Below, one piece after another: positions 1-7,395 of a stretch of 64,000 nt of DNA (positions within the stretch are counted from its first letter, which is position 1; every line of letters begins with the position of its first letter). Source of the stretch: Ornithinimicrobium humiphilum (GTDB lineage Bacteria; Actinomycetota; Actinomycetes; Actinomycetales; Dermatophilaceae); the NCBI RefSeq assembly GCF_006716885.1, contig NZ_VFPU01000002.1:62001-126000 (forward strand), read 5' to 3'. Below the pieces are notes generated by a model. That model did not search any database and was not told where the DNA came from. It saw only the letters and a list, made by a program, of their open reading frames with translations. A program made the position numbers and the translations under genes.

Positions 1-1
1 G

Positions 2-70
2 GTCCGCCTCCAGTACGGCGCCGGACGGCCCACCCGGCTCTACTCGCTCCCGTCGACGACCGACGGGTGA
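2..70 (+). CDS. C-terminal end of a transcriptional regulator (partial)
   Basis: The frame starting at base 2 is open from the window edge to a TGA at 68-70 and gives 22 residues, ending in GAGRPTRLYSLPSTTDG. A short basic stretch with GRPTRLYSL is typical of the wing of winged-helix regulators, including CitB/DcuR-type response regulators, whose C-terminus often reads GxGRPxxxYRW. That makes a response regulator for the CitA-type kinase at 4186-5766 conceivable, but the IS nest lies between them and the orientation is opposite. A hairpin follows the stop at once, so the end looks real. The family is an inference from very few residues. Confidence 0.5.
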   Translation, partial: VRLQYGAGRPTRLYSLPSTTDG

Positions 71-102
71 CCTTCGCGCCGTGGGACACCCCGGCGCGAA
101 GG
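71..102 (+). terminator. Hairpin terminator after the partial regulator
   Basis: CCTTCGCGCC (71-80) pairs perfectly with GGCGCGAAGG (93-102) around a 12-base loop and starts on the base after the stop codon. There is no T tract, which is common for actinobacterial terminators. Confidence 0.6.
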
Positions 103-392
103 CGCCGCGAGCCTCACCCCGCGGGTGAACGCCCGCGGCGCCTGCCGGATGACGGGTGTCCGTAGGTGTACCCAGCCAGGACGTTGGTAGCGGCGAGCCT
201 GGCTGAACGAAGGAGAACCTCCGAGTGGGATGTGGCTTGTCTAAGCCTCGCTCCACCGATGGACGTCGCTGAGCAGCGCGTTGCGGAGCGCGTAGGCGAT
301 TCGCGGAGGTGGGCGTAGGAGATCTCCCGACCTCGCTGTCGGGGTGTTCCACGTACAGGTTTCCTGGGGTCGCGCCGTCGCCGGCTGGGTGG
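103..392. other. Non-coding stretch with the left end of an IS481-type element
   Basis: No convincing gene. It holds the left IS481-like inverted repeat (163-188). An ATG at 259 opens 19 codons beginning MDVAEQRVAERVG and ending at TAG 316-318; IS481 transposases can start with a similar string, so this may be the broken start of the outer element's transposase. The part from about 320 to 392 (hairpin-like CCCGAC/GTCGGG, then gtgttccacgtacagg) probably belongs to the 3' end of the IS1380-type element. The boundaries between the pieces are uncertain. Confidence 0.4.
163..188 (+). repeat. Left IS481-type inverted repeat
   Basis: 26-base copy beginning TAGGTGTACCC, inverted partner of 3182-3207. 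It marks the outer left edge of the IS nest. Confidence 0.65.
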
Positions 393-1755
393 TCAGGTCG
401 TGGCCGGTAGGGGCGGTCCGCAGACGCTGGCGAACAGTGGCTTCCAGGCCTGCTGCCAGGGCCAGTTCGTGGGCAGGTGCAGGCGGAGTCGCCGCGCTGA
501 GGACGCTGCCCGGGCGGGCACGGTGACCAGGGTCCGGCGGATGGTGGCGGTGGTCGCTCGGGCCAGCTGGGGGCCGGTCAGCGTGGCGGCGGCACGGGTG
601 AGGTTGAACGCGGTAACCGCGAGCACGAGCCAGGCAGCGTTCGCGGCGAACTTGCCGGAAGGCAGGTGTGCCAGCGCAGAGTTCTTCAGGTCGGCGTGGA
701 CGTTCTCGATGACCGCGTGAGCGCGGTGGGTCTTGTCCGCCGCGACGGTGTCCAGGACGGCGGGTTCGGTGGTGGTGAAGAACGCGTGGAAGCGCCAGGT
801 GTCGAACAACTGGTCCTGACCATCACCGTTCTTGGGGTTCAGGTCGGGGATGCGGCGCACGACCAGGCGGCCGGGCACGTGGCGCGAACGGGCCTGGGCG
901 GTGAACGCGGTGAACGGGATCTCGGCGACCTCAGCGCGGGAGATCCACGCCCCTGTGGCCTCGTCCCGGATGGCGTCGGTGTACTCGATCGGCGTCCACG
1001 CGTCCTCGTCGATGGTGGCGATCGCGGCCCGGACGTCGCTGCTCAGGCGGACGGTGACCGAGACGTCCGCGCCGGCGCGGACGGCGGCACCGATGGTGGG
1101 GTGGCCGTAGAACGCCGAGTCAGCGCGCACCAGCACCGGCCGGCTGGCCCGGGTGCTGCGCATCCTGGCCACCGTCGCCAGGGCGTCGGTGACCAGCCGG
1201 CTCGCCCCGCGCGGGGAGCCGACCGAGCCCTTGCGCAGCCGCTGGCCACGATCACCGGAGCTGCCTGCTCGGTGGTCACGGTCGCCAGCAGCGCGTTCAG
1301 CCCGCGCACCCGGGTGTAGCCGAACCCGGCGCCCTGCTTGGCGTACCCGTGGACCTCGATGATCGTGTCGTCGACGTCCCCCACCGCGTACTCGTCCAGG
1401 CCCTTGACCACCGGGGTGGCGTGGGCCAGGTTGGTCAGCACCCGGGAGGCAACGGCATCCAGCTGGCGGACGTGGCCGAAGGTGAACGCCCGCAGGAACG
1501 AGCCCAGCGTCGAGGGTGCGTAGCAGGCGGAGAAGACCTTCTTCATCGCGCCGTGGCGCAGCAGCGCCATGTCGTCGATGCTGTCCGCGCCGGCGACCAT
1601 GCCGCCCACCAGCGCGCACACCTTCGCTCCTGCGTTGGCGCCCTTGTCGGTGGGCACGCTGAGCCGCTGCTGCGCGAGCTCACCGAGCCCGGCCTGCTCG
1701 GCCAGTGCGATCACTGGCACCAGGCCCGCGGCCGACACCAGGTTCGGGTCGTCGA
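393..1755 (-). pseudogene. IS1380-family transposase, truncated and frameshifted
   Basis: Two minus-strand frames together give an IS1380-type DDE transposase. The N-terminal part, in one frame, reads FDDPNLVSAAGLVPV and onwards to APVIVASG; the rest, in the next frame, runs from RLRKGSVGSPRGASRL to the stop at 393. The break lies near 1244-1246: adding one G on the plus strand there restores GCC CAG CGG CTG CGC AAG (A-Q-R-L-R-K) and joins the frames. The N-terminus is also missing, because homology runs without a start codon to the IS3 tip at 1756. The gene is therefore dead twice over and could move only with help in trans. Confidence 0.8.
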
Positions 1756-1823
1756 AGGGACTGCCCCGCGTTTGGTTGACACCTGACTTCTGAGGTTTCG
1801 GCCTCAGGCGGAAGGATGTCCCC

Positions 1824-2111
1824 GTGACAAAGCCCTACCCCAAGGAGTTCCGCGACGACGTCGTGGCCGTGGCCCGTCAGGGCCAGGCACCTCTGTCGCA
1901 GATCGCGAAGGACTTCGGCATCTCCGAAGGCTCGTTGACGAACTGGCTGAAGCGGGCCGACGTCGAGGACGGTCGGCGTCCCGGCCTGACCGATGCCGAC
2001 CGCGCCGAGCTGCGCGAAGCGAAGAAGCGGATCCGGCTGCTCGAGCAGGAGAACGAGGTCCTGCGGCGGGCCGCTGCCTACCTGTCGCAGGCGAACCTGC
2101 CGGGAAAATAG
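1824..2111 (+). CDS. IS3 transposase OrfA (helix-turn-helix protein)
   Basis: This 95-residue protein of the IS3 OrfA type (HTH_Tnp_1) binds the element's ends. The N-terminus MTKPYPKEFRDDVVAVAR and a helix-turn-helix around residues 25-45 (QIAKDFGISEGSLTNWL) are typical. They are followed by a leucine-zipper-like coiled coil, KKRIRLLEQENEVLRRAAAY, which in IS3 elements promotes multimer formation. The codons GGA AAA TAG at its end form a slippery stop, so a fraction of ribosomes should continue into orfB. Start: the codon at 1824 is GTG (cccGTGaca); the untranslated lead is 68 bases from the IS end. Confidence 0.88.
   Translation: MTKPYPKEFRDDVVAVARQGQAPLSQIAKDFGISEGSLTNWLKRADVEDGRRPGLTDADRAELREAKKRIRLLEQENEVLRRAAAYLSQANLPGK
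2102..2108 (+). promoter_or_regulatory. -1 ribosomal frameshift site (G GGA AAA)
   Basis: The heptamer G GGA AAA (X XXY YYZ type) lies in the orfA frame directly before its TAG stop. A slip of one base moves the ribosome from AAA (2106-2108) to AAA (2105-2107) and on into ATA GCC TTC, a frame that stays open to 3013. This is the normal way IS3 elements make the OrfAB transposase. Confidence 0.75.
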
Positions 2112-2131
2112 CCTTCCCGCTCGTCCGTGAG

Positions 2132-3013
2132 ATGGCCGCGGCCGGTGCCCTGATTCAGGTGCCGGTCGCGGTGGCGTGCAGGGTCCTGGGTCTTTCGACC
2201 CAGGGGTACTACAAGTGGCTCAAGGACCCCGTGTCCCAACGGGACTGGGACGACGCCCACCTCATCGACGTGCTGTACGAGGCACACGCCGACGACCCCA
2301 CGCTCGGGTACAGGTTCCTCACCGACGAGCTGAACATCGAGTACGGCATCAACGTCGGGGAGAACCGCGTTCACCGGCTGTGCCACATCGCCGGCATCAC
2401 CGCCTCCCATCACAAGAAGCGCTCCAAGGCCGGCACCGCTGGCCCGCCGCCGCACGATGACCTGCTCACCGTGGTCGATGAGCACGGCGTGGTCCGGCAC
2501 GAGTTCAAGGCCGATGCCCCGAACAAGGTCTGGCTCTGGGATATCTCCGAGCACCCCACACGAGAGGGCAAGCTCTACCTCTGCGCGATCAAGGACGTCT
2601 TCTCCAACAAGATCGTCGGATACTCGATCGACTCTCGGATGAGGGGCAGCCTTGCCCGGGCCGCGATGCGCAACGCGATCGCGCTCCGCTCACCGCTGGG
2701 CACGATCTGTCACTCCGACAGGGGCGGTCAATTTCGTGCCAAACGCACCCAGCGGCTCCTCGTGAACAACGGCCTGGTCGGCTCGATGGGCCGCTCCTAT
2801 GGCGCCGGCGACAACGCCAGCATGGAGTCCTTCTTCGCGCTGTTGCAAAAGAACGTCCTCAACACCAGGCGCTGGGATACCCGCGAGGAGTTACGACTGG
2901 CGATGGTCACCTGGATCGAGACGAAGTACAACCGGCGTCGTCGCCAACGGGGCCTCGGCAGACTCACCCCCGTCGAGTTTGAGATGATCTACACGACCGC
3001 ACCCGCGGCCTGA
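2132..3013 (+). CDS. IS3 transposase OrfB (DDE integrase core)
   Basis: The 293 residues from the first ATG carry an N-terminal HTH_21-type region (ATG to about residue 90; includes GYRFLTDELN) and an rve integrase core. The three catalytic acids can be placed at VWLWDISE (first D), CHSDRGGQF (second D) and ASMESFFALLQKN (E), with the downstream K/R positions of the family. The frame is open from 2105, so the active product is probably the OrfA-OrfB fusion made by frameshifting at 2102-2108. Length and motifs look intact, so the element may still be active. Confidence 0.88.
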   Translation: MAAAGALIQVPVAVACRVLGLSTQGYYKWLKDPVSQRDWDDAHLIDVLYEAHADDPTLGYRFLTDELNIEYGINVGENRVHRLCHIAGITASHHKKRSKAGTAGPPPHDDLLTVVDEHGVVRHEFKADAPNKVWLWDISEHPTREGKLYLCAIKDVFSNKIVGYSIDSRMRGSLARAAMRNAIALRSPLGTICHSDRGGQFRAKRTQRLLVNNGLVGSMGRSYGAGDNASMESFFALLQKNVLNTRRWDTREELRLAMVTWIETKYNRRRRQRGLGRLTPVEFEMIYTTAPAA

Positions 3014-3057
3014 TCACCACAAACCCCGAGTGTCAACCAGACCGAGGGCAGTCCCTA

Positions 3058-3191
3058 GCCCGAAGCCCTCCACGATCTGGGGGGAACCGCACACCGCCGC
3101 CCTTGGGCCATGGCTCGAGCACTACAACACTGAACGCCGCCACAGCGCACTCGGAGGCAACCCACCCATCAGCCGCCTGTCACCAACGTGA
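3058..3191 (+). pseudogene. C-terminal remnant of an IS481-family transposase
   Basis: The frame ending at TGA 3189-3191 reads GPWLEHYNTERRHSALGG then NPPISRLSPT, the well-known C-terminus of IS481 transposases (YNxxRPHSALGGxPPxxR). The rest of the gene is absent: immediately upstream is the IS3 tip. The stop lies inside the right inverted repeat of the outer element, as expected for an IS481 end. Confidence 0.8.
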
Positions 3192-3207
3192 TGGCCGGGT
3201 ACACCTA
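3182..3207 (-). repeat. Right IS481-type inverted repeat
   Basis: Inverted partner of 163-188; ends GGGTACACCTA at 3207. The last three bases, read on the minus strand, are the TAG stop of the neighbouring lyase gene. Confidence 0.65.
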
Positions 3208-4101
3208 GGGGCGGGCCGTCTCGGCCTGGCCCTCACCCCTGACGAACCGACGCTCCACCTCGAAGTACTCCTCCAGGCCCATGAGCTGGTTCCACTCGTC
3301 CGGCGTGGCCATCAGGGGCCGCACGCTGGTGCTCTGGCCCTCGTCCTTGAGGGTGGCGAGGGCGCGGCGGGCAGCCCCGACCATGGAGTACCGGATGACG
3401 CCCGGGTAGAGGGCCAGAGCGAAGCCGAACTCCCCGATCTGCGAGACGTCCATGGTCGACAGGGGTCCCTTCTCCTCCACCAGGGTGAGCAGGGGCGCGT
3501 CCACCGTGTCCATGACGATCTTGATGTCGCTGGGCTCGCGCACACCGACCACCAACGCTGCGTCGGCGCCGAGCTCGATCGCGCGCTGCGCCCGCTGCGC
3601 GGCCGCGGCCACGCCGAGAGTGCTGGCGGCGTCGGTCCGGGCGATGATCGCGAAGTCGTCGTCCTTGCGGGCCCACAGCGCTGCTTCGATCTTGCCGAGG
3701 TACTCCCTCTCGGTCACCACCGGGATCGGTACATCCAGCACGCCGCACCGCTTGGGGGTGACCTGGTCCTCGAGCTTGATGCCCGCAACCCCGGCGCCCT
3801 CCATCTCCACGACCGTGCGGGTGACGTTGATGGCGCTTCCGTAGCCGGTATCGGCGTCGAAGATGACCGGGATGCTGATGGCGTTCGCGATGTTGTGCGC
3901 GACCTGGGCGCTCTCGGCCAGGGAGACGAGACCGATGTCAGGTTTACCCAGAAGGCTTGCGGAGACACCGTTGCCGGTCACGCTGACCGCCTCGAAGCCG
4001 GCGTCCTGAGCGAGCCGAGCGGTCAGTCCGTCGTAGACCGAGGGCACCTGCGTCACAGGGCCGTTGTGGAGGAGATACTTCAGCTTCTGGCGGGCGTTCA
4101 C
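3205..4101 (-). CDS. Isocitrate lyase/PEP mutase superfamily enzyme (methylisocitrate-lyase-like)
   Basis: This is a 298-residue TIM-barrel protein of the isocitrate lyase/PEP mutase superfamily (ICL_KPHMT). Visible motifs are PSVYDGLTARLAQDAGFEAV near the start, the metal-site acids in DADTGYG and KLEDQ, and the catalytic loop PKRCG. The loop cysteine argues for a lyase of the methylisocitrate or dimethylmalate type rather than an oxaloacetate decarboxylase. I chose the GTG at 4101 because AAGGAG lies six bases upstream; the longer frame to 4179 has no ribosome site. Its place beside a tricarboxylate transporter and a CitA-type kinase suggests a C4-C7 polycarboxylate substrate. The TAG stop is made by the tip of the IS481 repeat, so the native C-terminus may have been altered. 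Confidence 0.85.
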   Translation of the reverse strand: MNARQKLKYLLHNGPVTQVPSVYDGLTARLAQDAGFEAVSVTGNGVSASLLGKPDIGLVSLAESAQVAHNIANAISIPVIFDADTGYGSAINVTRTVVEMEGAGVAGIKLEDQVTPKRCGVLDVPIPVVTEREYLGKIEAALWARKDDDFAIIARTDAASTLGVAAAAQRAQRAIELGADAALVVGVREPSDIKIVMDTVDAPLLTLVEEKGPLSTMDVSQIGEFGFALALYPGVIRYSMVGAARRALATLKDEGQSTSVRPLMATPDEWNQLMGLEEYFEVERRFVRGEGQAETARP

Positions 4102-4185
4102 GGCGCTCCTTCTGCGTTGTCCGAGACTTGGGCACACCTTGGCCCAGGTCGGTGGCGCGGCGCGACCTTGAGGCGGCAACTAGCG

Positions 4186-5766
4186 TTATGGCCGTTGTGG
4201 CCACGGCAGTCGCGCCGTGAAGACGGCCCCCTCCTCGTTATGGGCTGAGATCTCCCCACCGCGCAGCACGCACACGTGGCGCGCAAGCGCTAGTCCGATG
4301 CCACGTGAGTCGTCGCTCGCTTTGGTGCTGATGCCGGCCTCGAACAGCGAGTTCGCGATGTGCCCGGGGATCCCCGGCCCCGAGTCCCGCACCTGCGTCA
4401 GGACGTGGTCGTCGTCCATCCGAAGCTCGAGCTCGACCCACGGATCCCGGCTCCCGGACACGGCGTCGAGGGCGTTGTCGACGAAGTTGCCGATGATGGT
4501 CTCGAGGTCGGCGGCGAGGTCCAAGGGGATCTCGTCGAGGTGTGTCGCGGGGGCAACCTGGAAGGGGACCCCCCTCTCCGACGCCAGGCTGCCCTTCGCG
4601 ATGATCAGGGCCGCCAGGGTGGGGTCGAGTATCCGTGACGTGACGTCGTGGAGGAGCTGGTTGTGGGCTGCCCTGATCTTCGTCACGTAGTCCTGCGCCC
4701 GCTCCGGCTCCCCGATGGCCAGGAGGCCGGCGATCGTGTGGAGACGGTTGCTGAACTCGTGCGTCTGCGCCCGGAGCGCCTCAGCGGTATGCCGGGTGGT
4801 GTCCAGCTCCTGGCGGAGGGTGGTGAGCTCCGTCCGATCCCTGAGGGTCGTGACGGAGCCGATCAGGACTTCCCGCGCCATGACGGGCATCTGGCTCATG
4901 ACGACGATGCGGGGACCGACGCTCAGCACCTGGTCCGTCACGCTGGTGCGGTCGGTGAAGGCACGAGCCACCGTCTCGGGCAGGCCGAGGTCGGCGACGT
5001 CCTTGCCGATGGCGTCCACGTCCAGGTCAAGCAGTTCGACCGCCTTGTTGTTGATCAGCGTGACCCGGTTGTTGGTGTCCAGACCGACGACGCCCTCGCG
5101 GATGCCGTAGAGGAACGCCTCACGGTTATCGATCAGGCCGACGATCTCGTGCGGCTCCAGGCCGAGCGTCTGACGCTTGATGCGTCGGGCGAGGAGGAAC
5201 GAACCGATGACGCCGAGGGACGCGGCCAGGCCAAGGTAGAGGAAGATGTTGGGGACATAGGCCCGGATCTGGGAGCTGAAGCTCGGATACTCCTGGCCGA
5301 CCACGACGTAGCCGAGGCGTTCGACCCGGTCTGCGGACAGCACGGGGACATGCGCCTGGACGGTGGGCTGGCCGTCGAGAGGATGCACCCCGACCCAGGC
5401 ACGGCCCTCCCTGACAGTACTTCTCTCCAGGTCCCAGGGCTTGCCCAGATGGTCTGGCATCTGGGTGGCCGCCACTGTTCCTGCGTCCGTCAGGACCACC
5501 ACGAAGTCTGCCCCCGAGACGGACTGGACACGCGTTGCTGCCGGGTTCAGGGCACCCTCGGGGATCACGCCTTCGAGCACGCCACGGACGGTCGAGTCGG
5601 TCGCGAAGGTCTCGGCCAGGTTCAGGACCCTGTTCCCGGCGGTCCGACGGGAGTCGGACGTCGACTGGACGTAAAGTGCGGGCGCAACCATGCCCAGGGT
5701 CACCACGGTCAGGATGACCTGGAGGACCAGGAGCTGTCTGGCCAGCGAGAGCCTGGGTAGCCGCAC
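4186..5766 (-). CDS. CitA/DcuS-type membrane sensor histidine kinase
   Basis: 526 residues from the GTG at 5766. Order: a short basic N-terminus, a first membrane helix (LLVLQVILTVVTLGMVAPAL), a periplasmic Cache/PAS-like sensor of about 140 residues, a second helix (IFLYLGLAASLGVIGSFLLA), a cytoplasmic PAS domain (EAFLYGIREGVVGLDTNNRV), an H box (QTHEFSNRLHTIAGLL) and an HATPase domain with NFVDNALDA, DSGPGIP and GIGLALARH. This layout is that of citrate/C4-dicarboxylate sensors. I preferred GTG 5766 over the ATG at 5910 because the latter would add 48 residues without family resemblance and leave only two bases before tctC. No response regulator adjoins it, unlike almost all relatives. The likely target is the tctCBA operon. 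Confidence 0.82.
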   Translation of the reverse strand: MRLPRLSLARQLLVLQVILTVVTLGMVAPALYVQSTSDSRRTAGNRVLNLAETFATDSTVRGVLEGVIPEGALNPAATRVQSVSGADFVVVLTDAGTVAATQMPDHLGKPWDLERSTVREGRAWVGVHPLDGQPTVQAHVPVLSADRVERLGYVVVGQEYPSFSSQIRAYVPNIFLYLGLAASLGVIGSFLLARRIKRQTLGLEPHEIVGLIDNREAFLYGIREGVVGLDTNNRVTLINNKAVELLDLDVDAIGKDVADLGLPETVARAFTDRTSVTDQVLSVGPRIVVMSQMPVMAREVLIGSVTTLRDRTELTTLRQELDTTRHTAEALRAQTHEFSNRLHTIAGLLAIGEPERAQDYVTKIRAAHNQLLHDVTSRILDPTLAALIIAKGSLASERGVPFQVAPATHLDEIPLDLAADLETIIGNFVDNALDAVSGSRDPWVELELRMDDDHVLTQVRDSGPGIPGHIANSLFEAGISTKASDDSRGIGLALARHVCVLRGGEISAHNEEGAVFTARLPWPQRP

Positions 5767-5912
5767 GGCCAGCGACTGTACCGGCAGGCTGACGGTTGGA
5801 GCGGCCCTCCTGAAGCCACAAGCAACACAAGGTGCATTGGTGACGCAAGCGTGACGTCCCGCCCCCTGGGGCCCCAGGATCCCGGCAACACACGACGACT
5901 GGAGGTCCAAAG
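5767..5912. promoter_or_regulatory. Divergent control region between the sensor kinase and tctC
   Basis: 146 bases that must hold both promoters. A ribosome site GGAGG at 5901-5905 serves tctC. The stretch around 5835-5856 contains two spaced GTGACG words (GGTGACGCAAGCGTGACG), a possible response-regulator binding repeat. I see no clear -35/-10 pair. Confidence 0.4.
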
Positions 5913-6881
5913 ATGAATCTTCGCTACATCCGCATCGCGGCGGCGCTCAGCGCCGTGGCACTTCTCGGCACGGCGTGCGGGGGAGAAAGCGGTGACGGGG
6001 CCCTGACCGAGCTGCGGTACATGGTGCCCAATGCGGCAGGGAGTGGGTGGGACATGACCGCCCGGACCGCTGCCCAGGCCATGGAGAAGGAGGGCATCGT
6101 GGAGCGCGTCGACGTCTTCAACGTCGATGGGGCCAACGGTGCTGTGGGGCTCGCGCGCCTCATCGAAGAGGACGGCAACGGTGAGCTCATCATGCAAATG
6201 GGCTTCGGCCTCGTGGCAGCGACCGTCTCCCAGGACTCTACCGTCACCTTCGACGACACGACACCGATCGCGAAGCTGATCGACGACTACCTCGCCGTCA
6301 TCGTCCCCATGGACTCGCCCTACCAGAACCTCGACGACCTCATCGCGGACTGGCAGGCCAACCCAGGTCTCAATGTCGGCGGCGGTTCTGCCATCGGAGG
6401 GGCCGACCACCTGGCTCCGCTGCTGATCGCGGAGGCGAACGGCATCGACCGCGCGGCCGTGAAGTACGTGACCTTCGGAGGGAGCGGAGTCATCCCCGCC
6501 GTGCTCGGCGGTCAGGTCGACTTCGCCTTCACCAGTGCCGCGGACGTCCCCGAGCTCGCCGAGGCCGGCGAGCTCCGGGTCCTGGCCACGACGGGCCCGG
6601 AGCGCTTCGAGGGTTTGCCTGAGGTCCCTACCCTCACCGAGGAGGGCACCGACGTCGAGGTGGCGAACTGGCGCGGCGTGGTCGCACCCCCCGAGCTCTC
6701 CGAGGACCAGGTGAACGCTATCATCGAGGCCTTCGACCAGGTGTACGCGTCTGCCCCGTGGAAGGAAGCGCTGGAGCGGAACGGCTGGATCGACGCCTAC
6801 ATGACCGGTGACGAGTTTGGCGACTATCTGAACAACCAGCGGGAGCAGATCAGCAAGGCGCTGGAGGGGCTGGACTCGTGA
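5913..6881 (+). CDS. tctC: Tripartite tricarboxylate transporter substrate-binding lipoprotein TctC
   Basis: 322 residues. The signal peptide MNLRYIRIAAALSAVALLGTAC ends in a lipobox (LGTA-C), so the protein is exported and lipid-anchored. The body is of the Bug/TctC family (YMVPNAAGSGWDMTARTAAQ, GGGSAIGGADHLA, ATTGPERFEGLPEVPTLTEEG). These proteins bind carboxylates such as citrate, tricarballylate or succinate and deliver them to TctAB. GGAGG sits eight bases before the ATG. The TGA overlaps the GTG of tctB by four bases, so the three genes are co-translated. The substrate cannot be read from sequence; the lyase next door suggests a tricarboxylate. Confidence 0.9.
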   Translation: MNLRYIRIAAALSAVALLGTACGGESGDGALTELRYMVPNAAGSGWDMTARTAAQAMEKEGIVERVDVFNVDGANGAVGLARLIEEDGNGELIMQMGFGLVAATVSQDSTVTFDDTTPIAKLIDDYLAVIVPMDSPYQNLDDLIADWQANPGLNVGGGSAIGGADHLAPLLIAEANGIDRAAVKYVTFGGSGVIPAVLGGQVDFAFTSAADVPELAEAGELRVLATTGPERFEGLPEVPTLTEEGTDVEVANWRGVVAPPELSEDQVNAIIEAFDQVYASAPWKEALERNGWIDAYMTGDEFGDYLNNQREQISKALEGLDS

Positions 6882-7393
6882 CCTTGGAGCGCTGCGAAAA
6901 CACGTCGCGGTGGAAGGGCGCGTCCGAGTTCTGGGTCGCCGCGCTCCTGCTCGTGTGCGGCTGTGTCTCACTCTGGCAGGCGTCGACCCTGACGACCAAC
7001 GCGGCGACCCAGGGCCCGCTGGGCTCGGGGGTCATGCCAGCGGCCGTCGGGCTCCTCCTGGTCGGGTGCGGCATCGCGCTCGCGATCGACGTATACCGGG
7101 GTGGGCGCGGAGAGGTCGAGGGCGGCGAGGACATCGACCTGGACACCCCGTCCGACTGGCGAGCCTTCGTCGGTGTGGCGGGTGCGTTCCTCTCCAACGC
7201 CGTCCTGATCGAGCCCCTGGGGTGGCCGATCTCCGGTGCCATCCTGTTCTGGGGAGCGGCGACCGCCCTCGGCAACCGGCACTACGCGCGTAACGCGGTG
7301 CTCTCCCTGGCACTCTCCTTCGTGAGCTACTTCCTGTTCGTCGAGCTGATGAGGATCCACCTGCCGGCCGGGATCCTGTCGGGGGTGCTCTGA
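6878..7393 (+). CDS. tctB: Tripartite tricarboxylate transporter small membrane subunit TctB
   Basis: 171 residues with four predicted membrane helices (around residues 15-35, 47-68, 90-112 and 120-160), the usual plan of the small TctB subunit. It starts with GTG inside the last codons of tctC (GTGA overlap) and ends two bases before tctA. It should work with TctA to drive cation-coupled uptake of the ligand held by TctC. Confidence 0.87.
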   Translation: MTLERCENTSRWKGASEFWVAALLLVCGCVSLWQASTLTTNAATQGPLGSGVMPAAVGLLLVGCGIALAIDVYRGGRGEVEGGEDIDLDTPSDWRAFVGVAGAFLSNAVLIEPLGWPISGAILFWGAATALGNRHYARNAVLSLALSFVSYFLFVELMRIHLPAGILSGVL

Positions 7394-7395
7394 CC

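Larger units (their letters stand above)
1756..3056 (+). mobile_element. IS3-family insertion sequence, about 1.3 kb, apparently complete
   Basis: The ends are imperfect inverted repeats: AGGGACTGCCC at 1756-1766 mirrors GGGCAGTCCCT at 3046-3056, and after a few mismatches both share GGTTGACAC inside. Between them lie an orfA and an orfB joined by a canonical -1 frameshift site. The element sits in the start of the IS1380 transposase on its left, but its right flank belongs to an IS481 transposase. No direct repeat is seen, so one side was probably rearranged after insertion. Confidence 0.8.
163..3207. mobile_element. Nested insertion-sequence island bounded by IS481-type ends
   Basis: Bases 163-188 and 3182-3207 are inverted copies of one another: after reverse-complementing the right copy, both begin TAGGTGTACCC and end ACGTTGGT, with four differences over 26 bases. 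Between them lie a broken IS1380-type transposase, a complete IS3 element and the C-terminal codons of an IS481 transposase. The simplest reading is an IS481 element whose middle was replaced by other IS insertions and rearrangements. No target-site duplication is visible at the outer ends. The right end lies against the metabolic gene at 3205-4101. Confidence 0.65.

Noticed and set aside
155..3215. Target-site duplications for the outer IS481 ends or for IS3
   Set aside because: The flanks on the two sides do not match for either element, so no duplication is claimed.
4186..5910. ATG 5910 as the start of the sensor kinase
   Set aside because: It would leave two bases to the divergent tctC start and add 48 residues with no resemblance to the family; GTG 5766 opens just before the first membrane helix.
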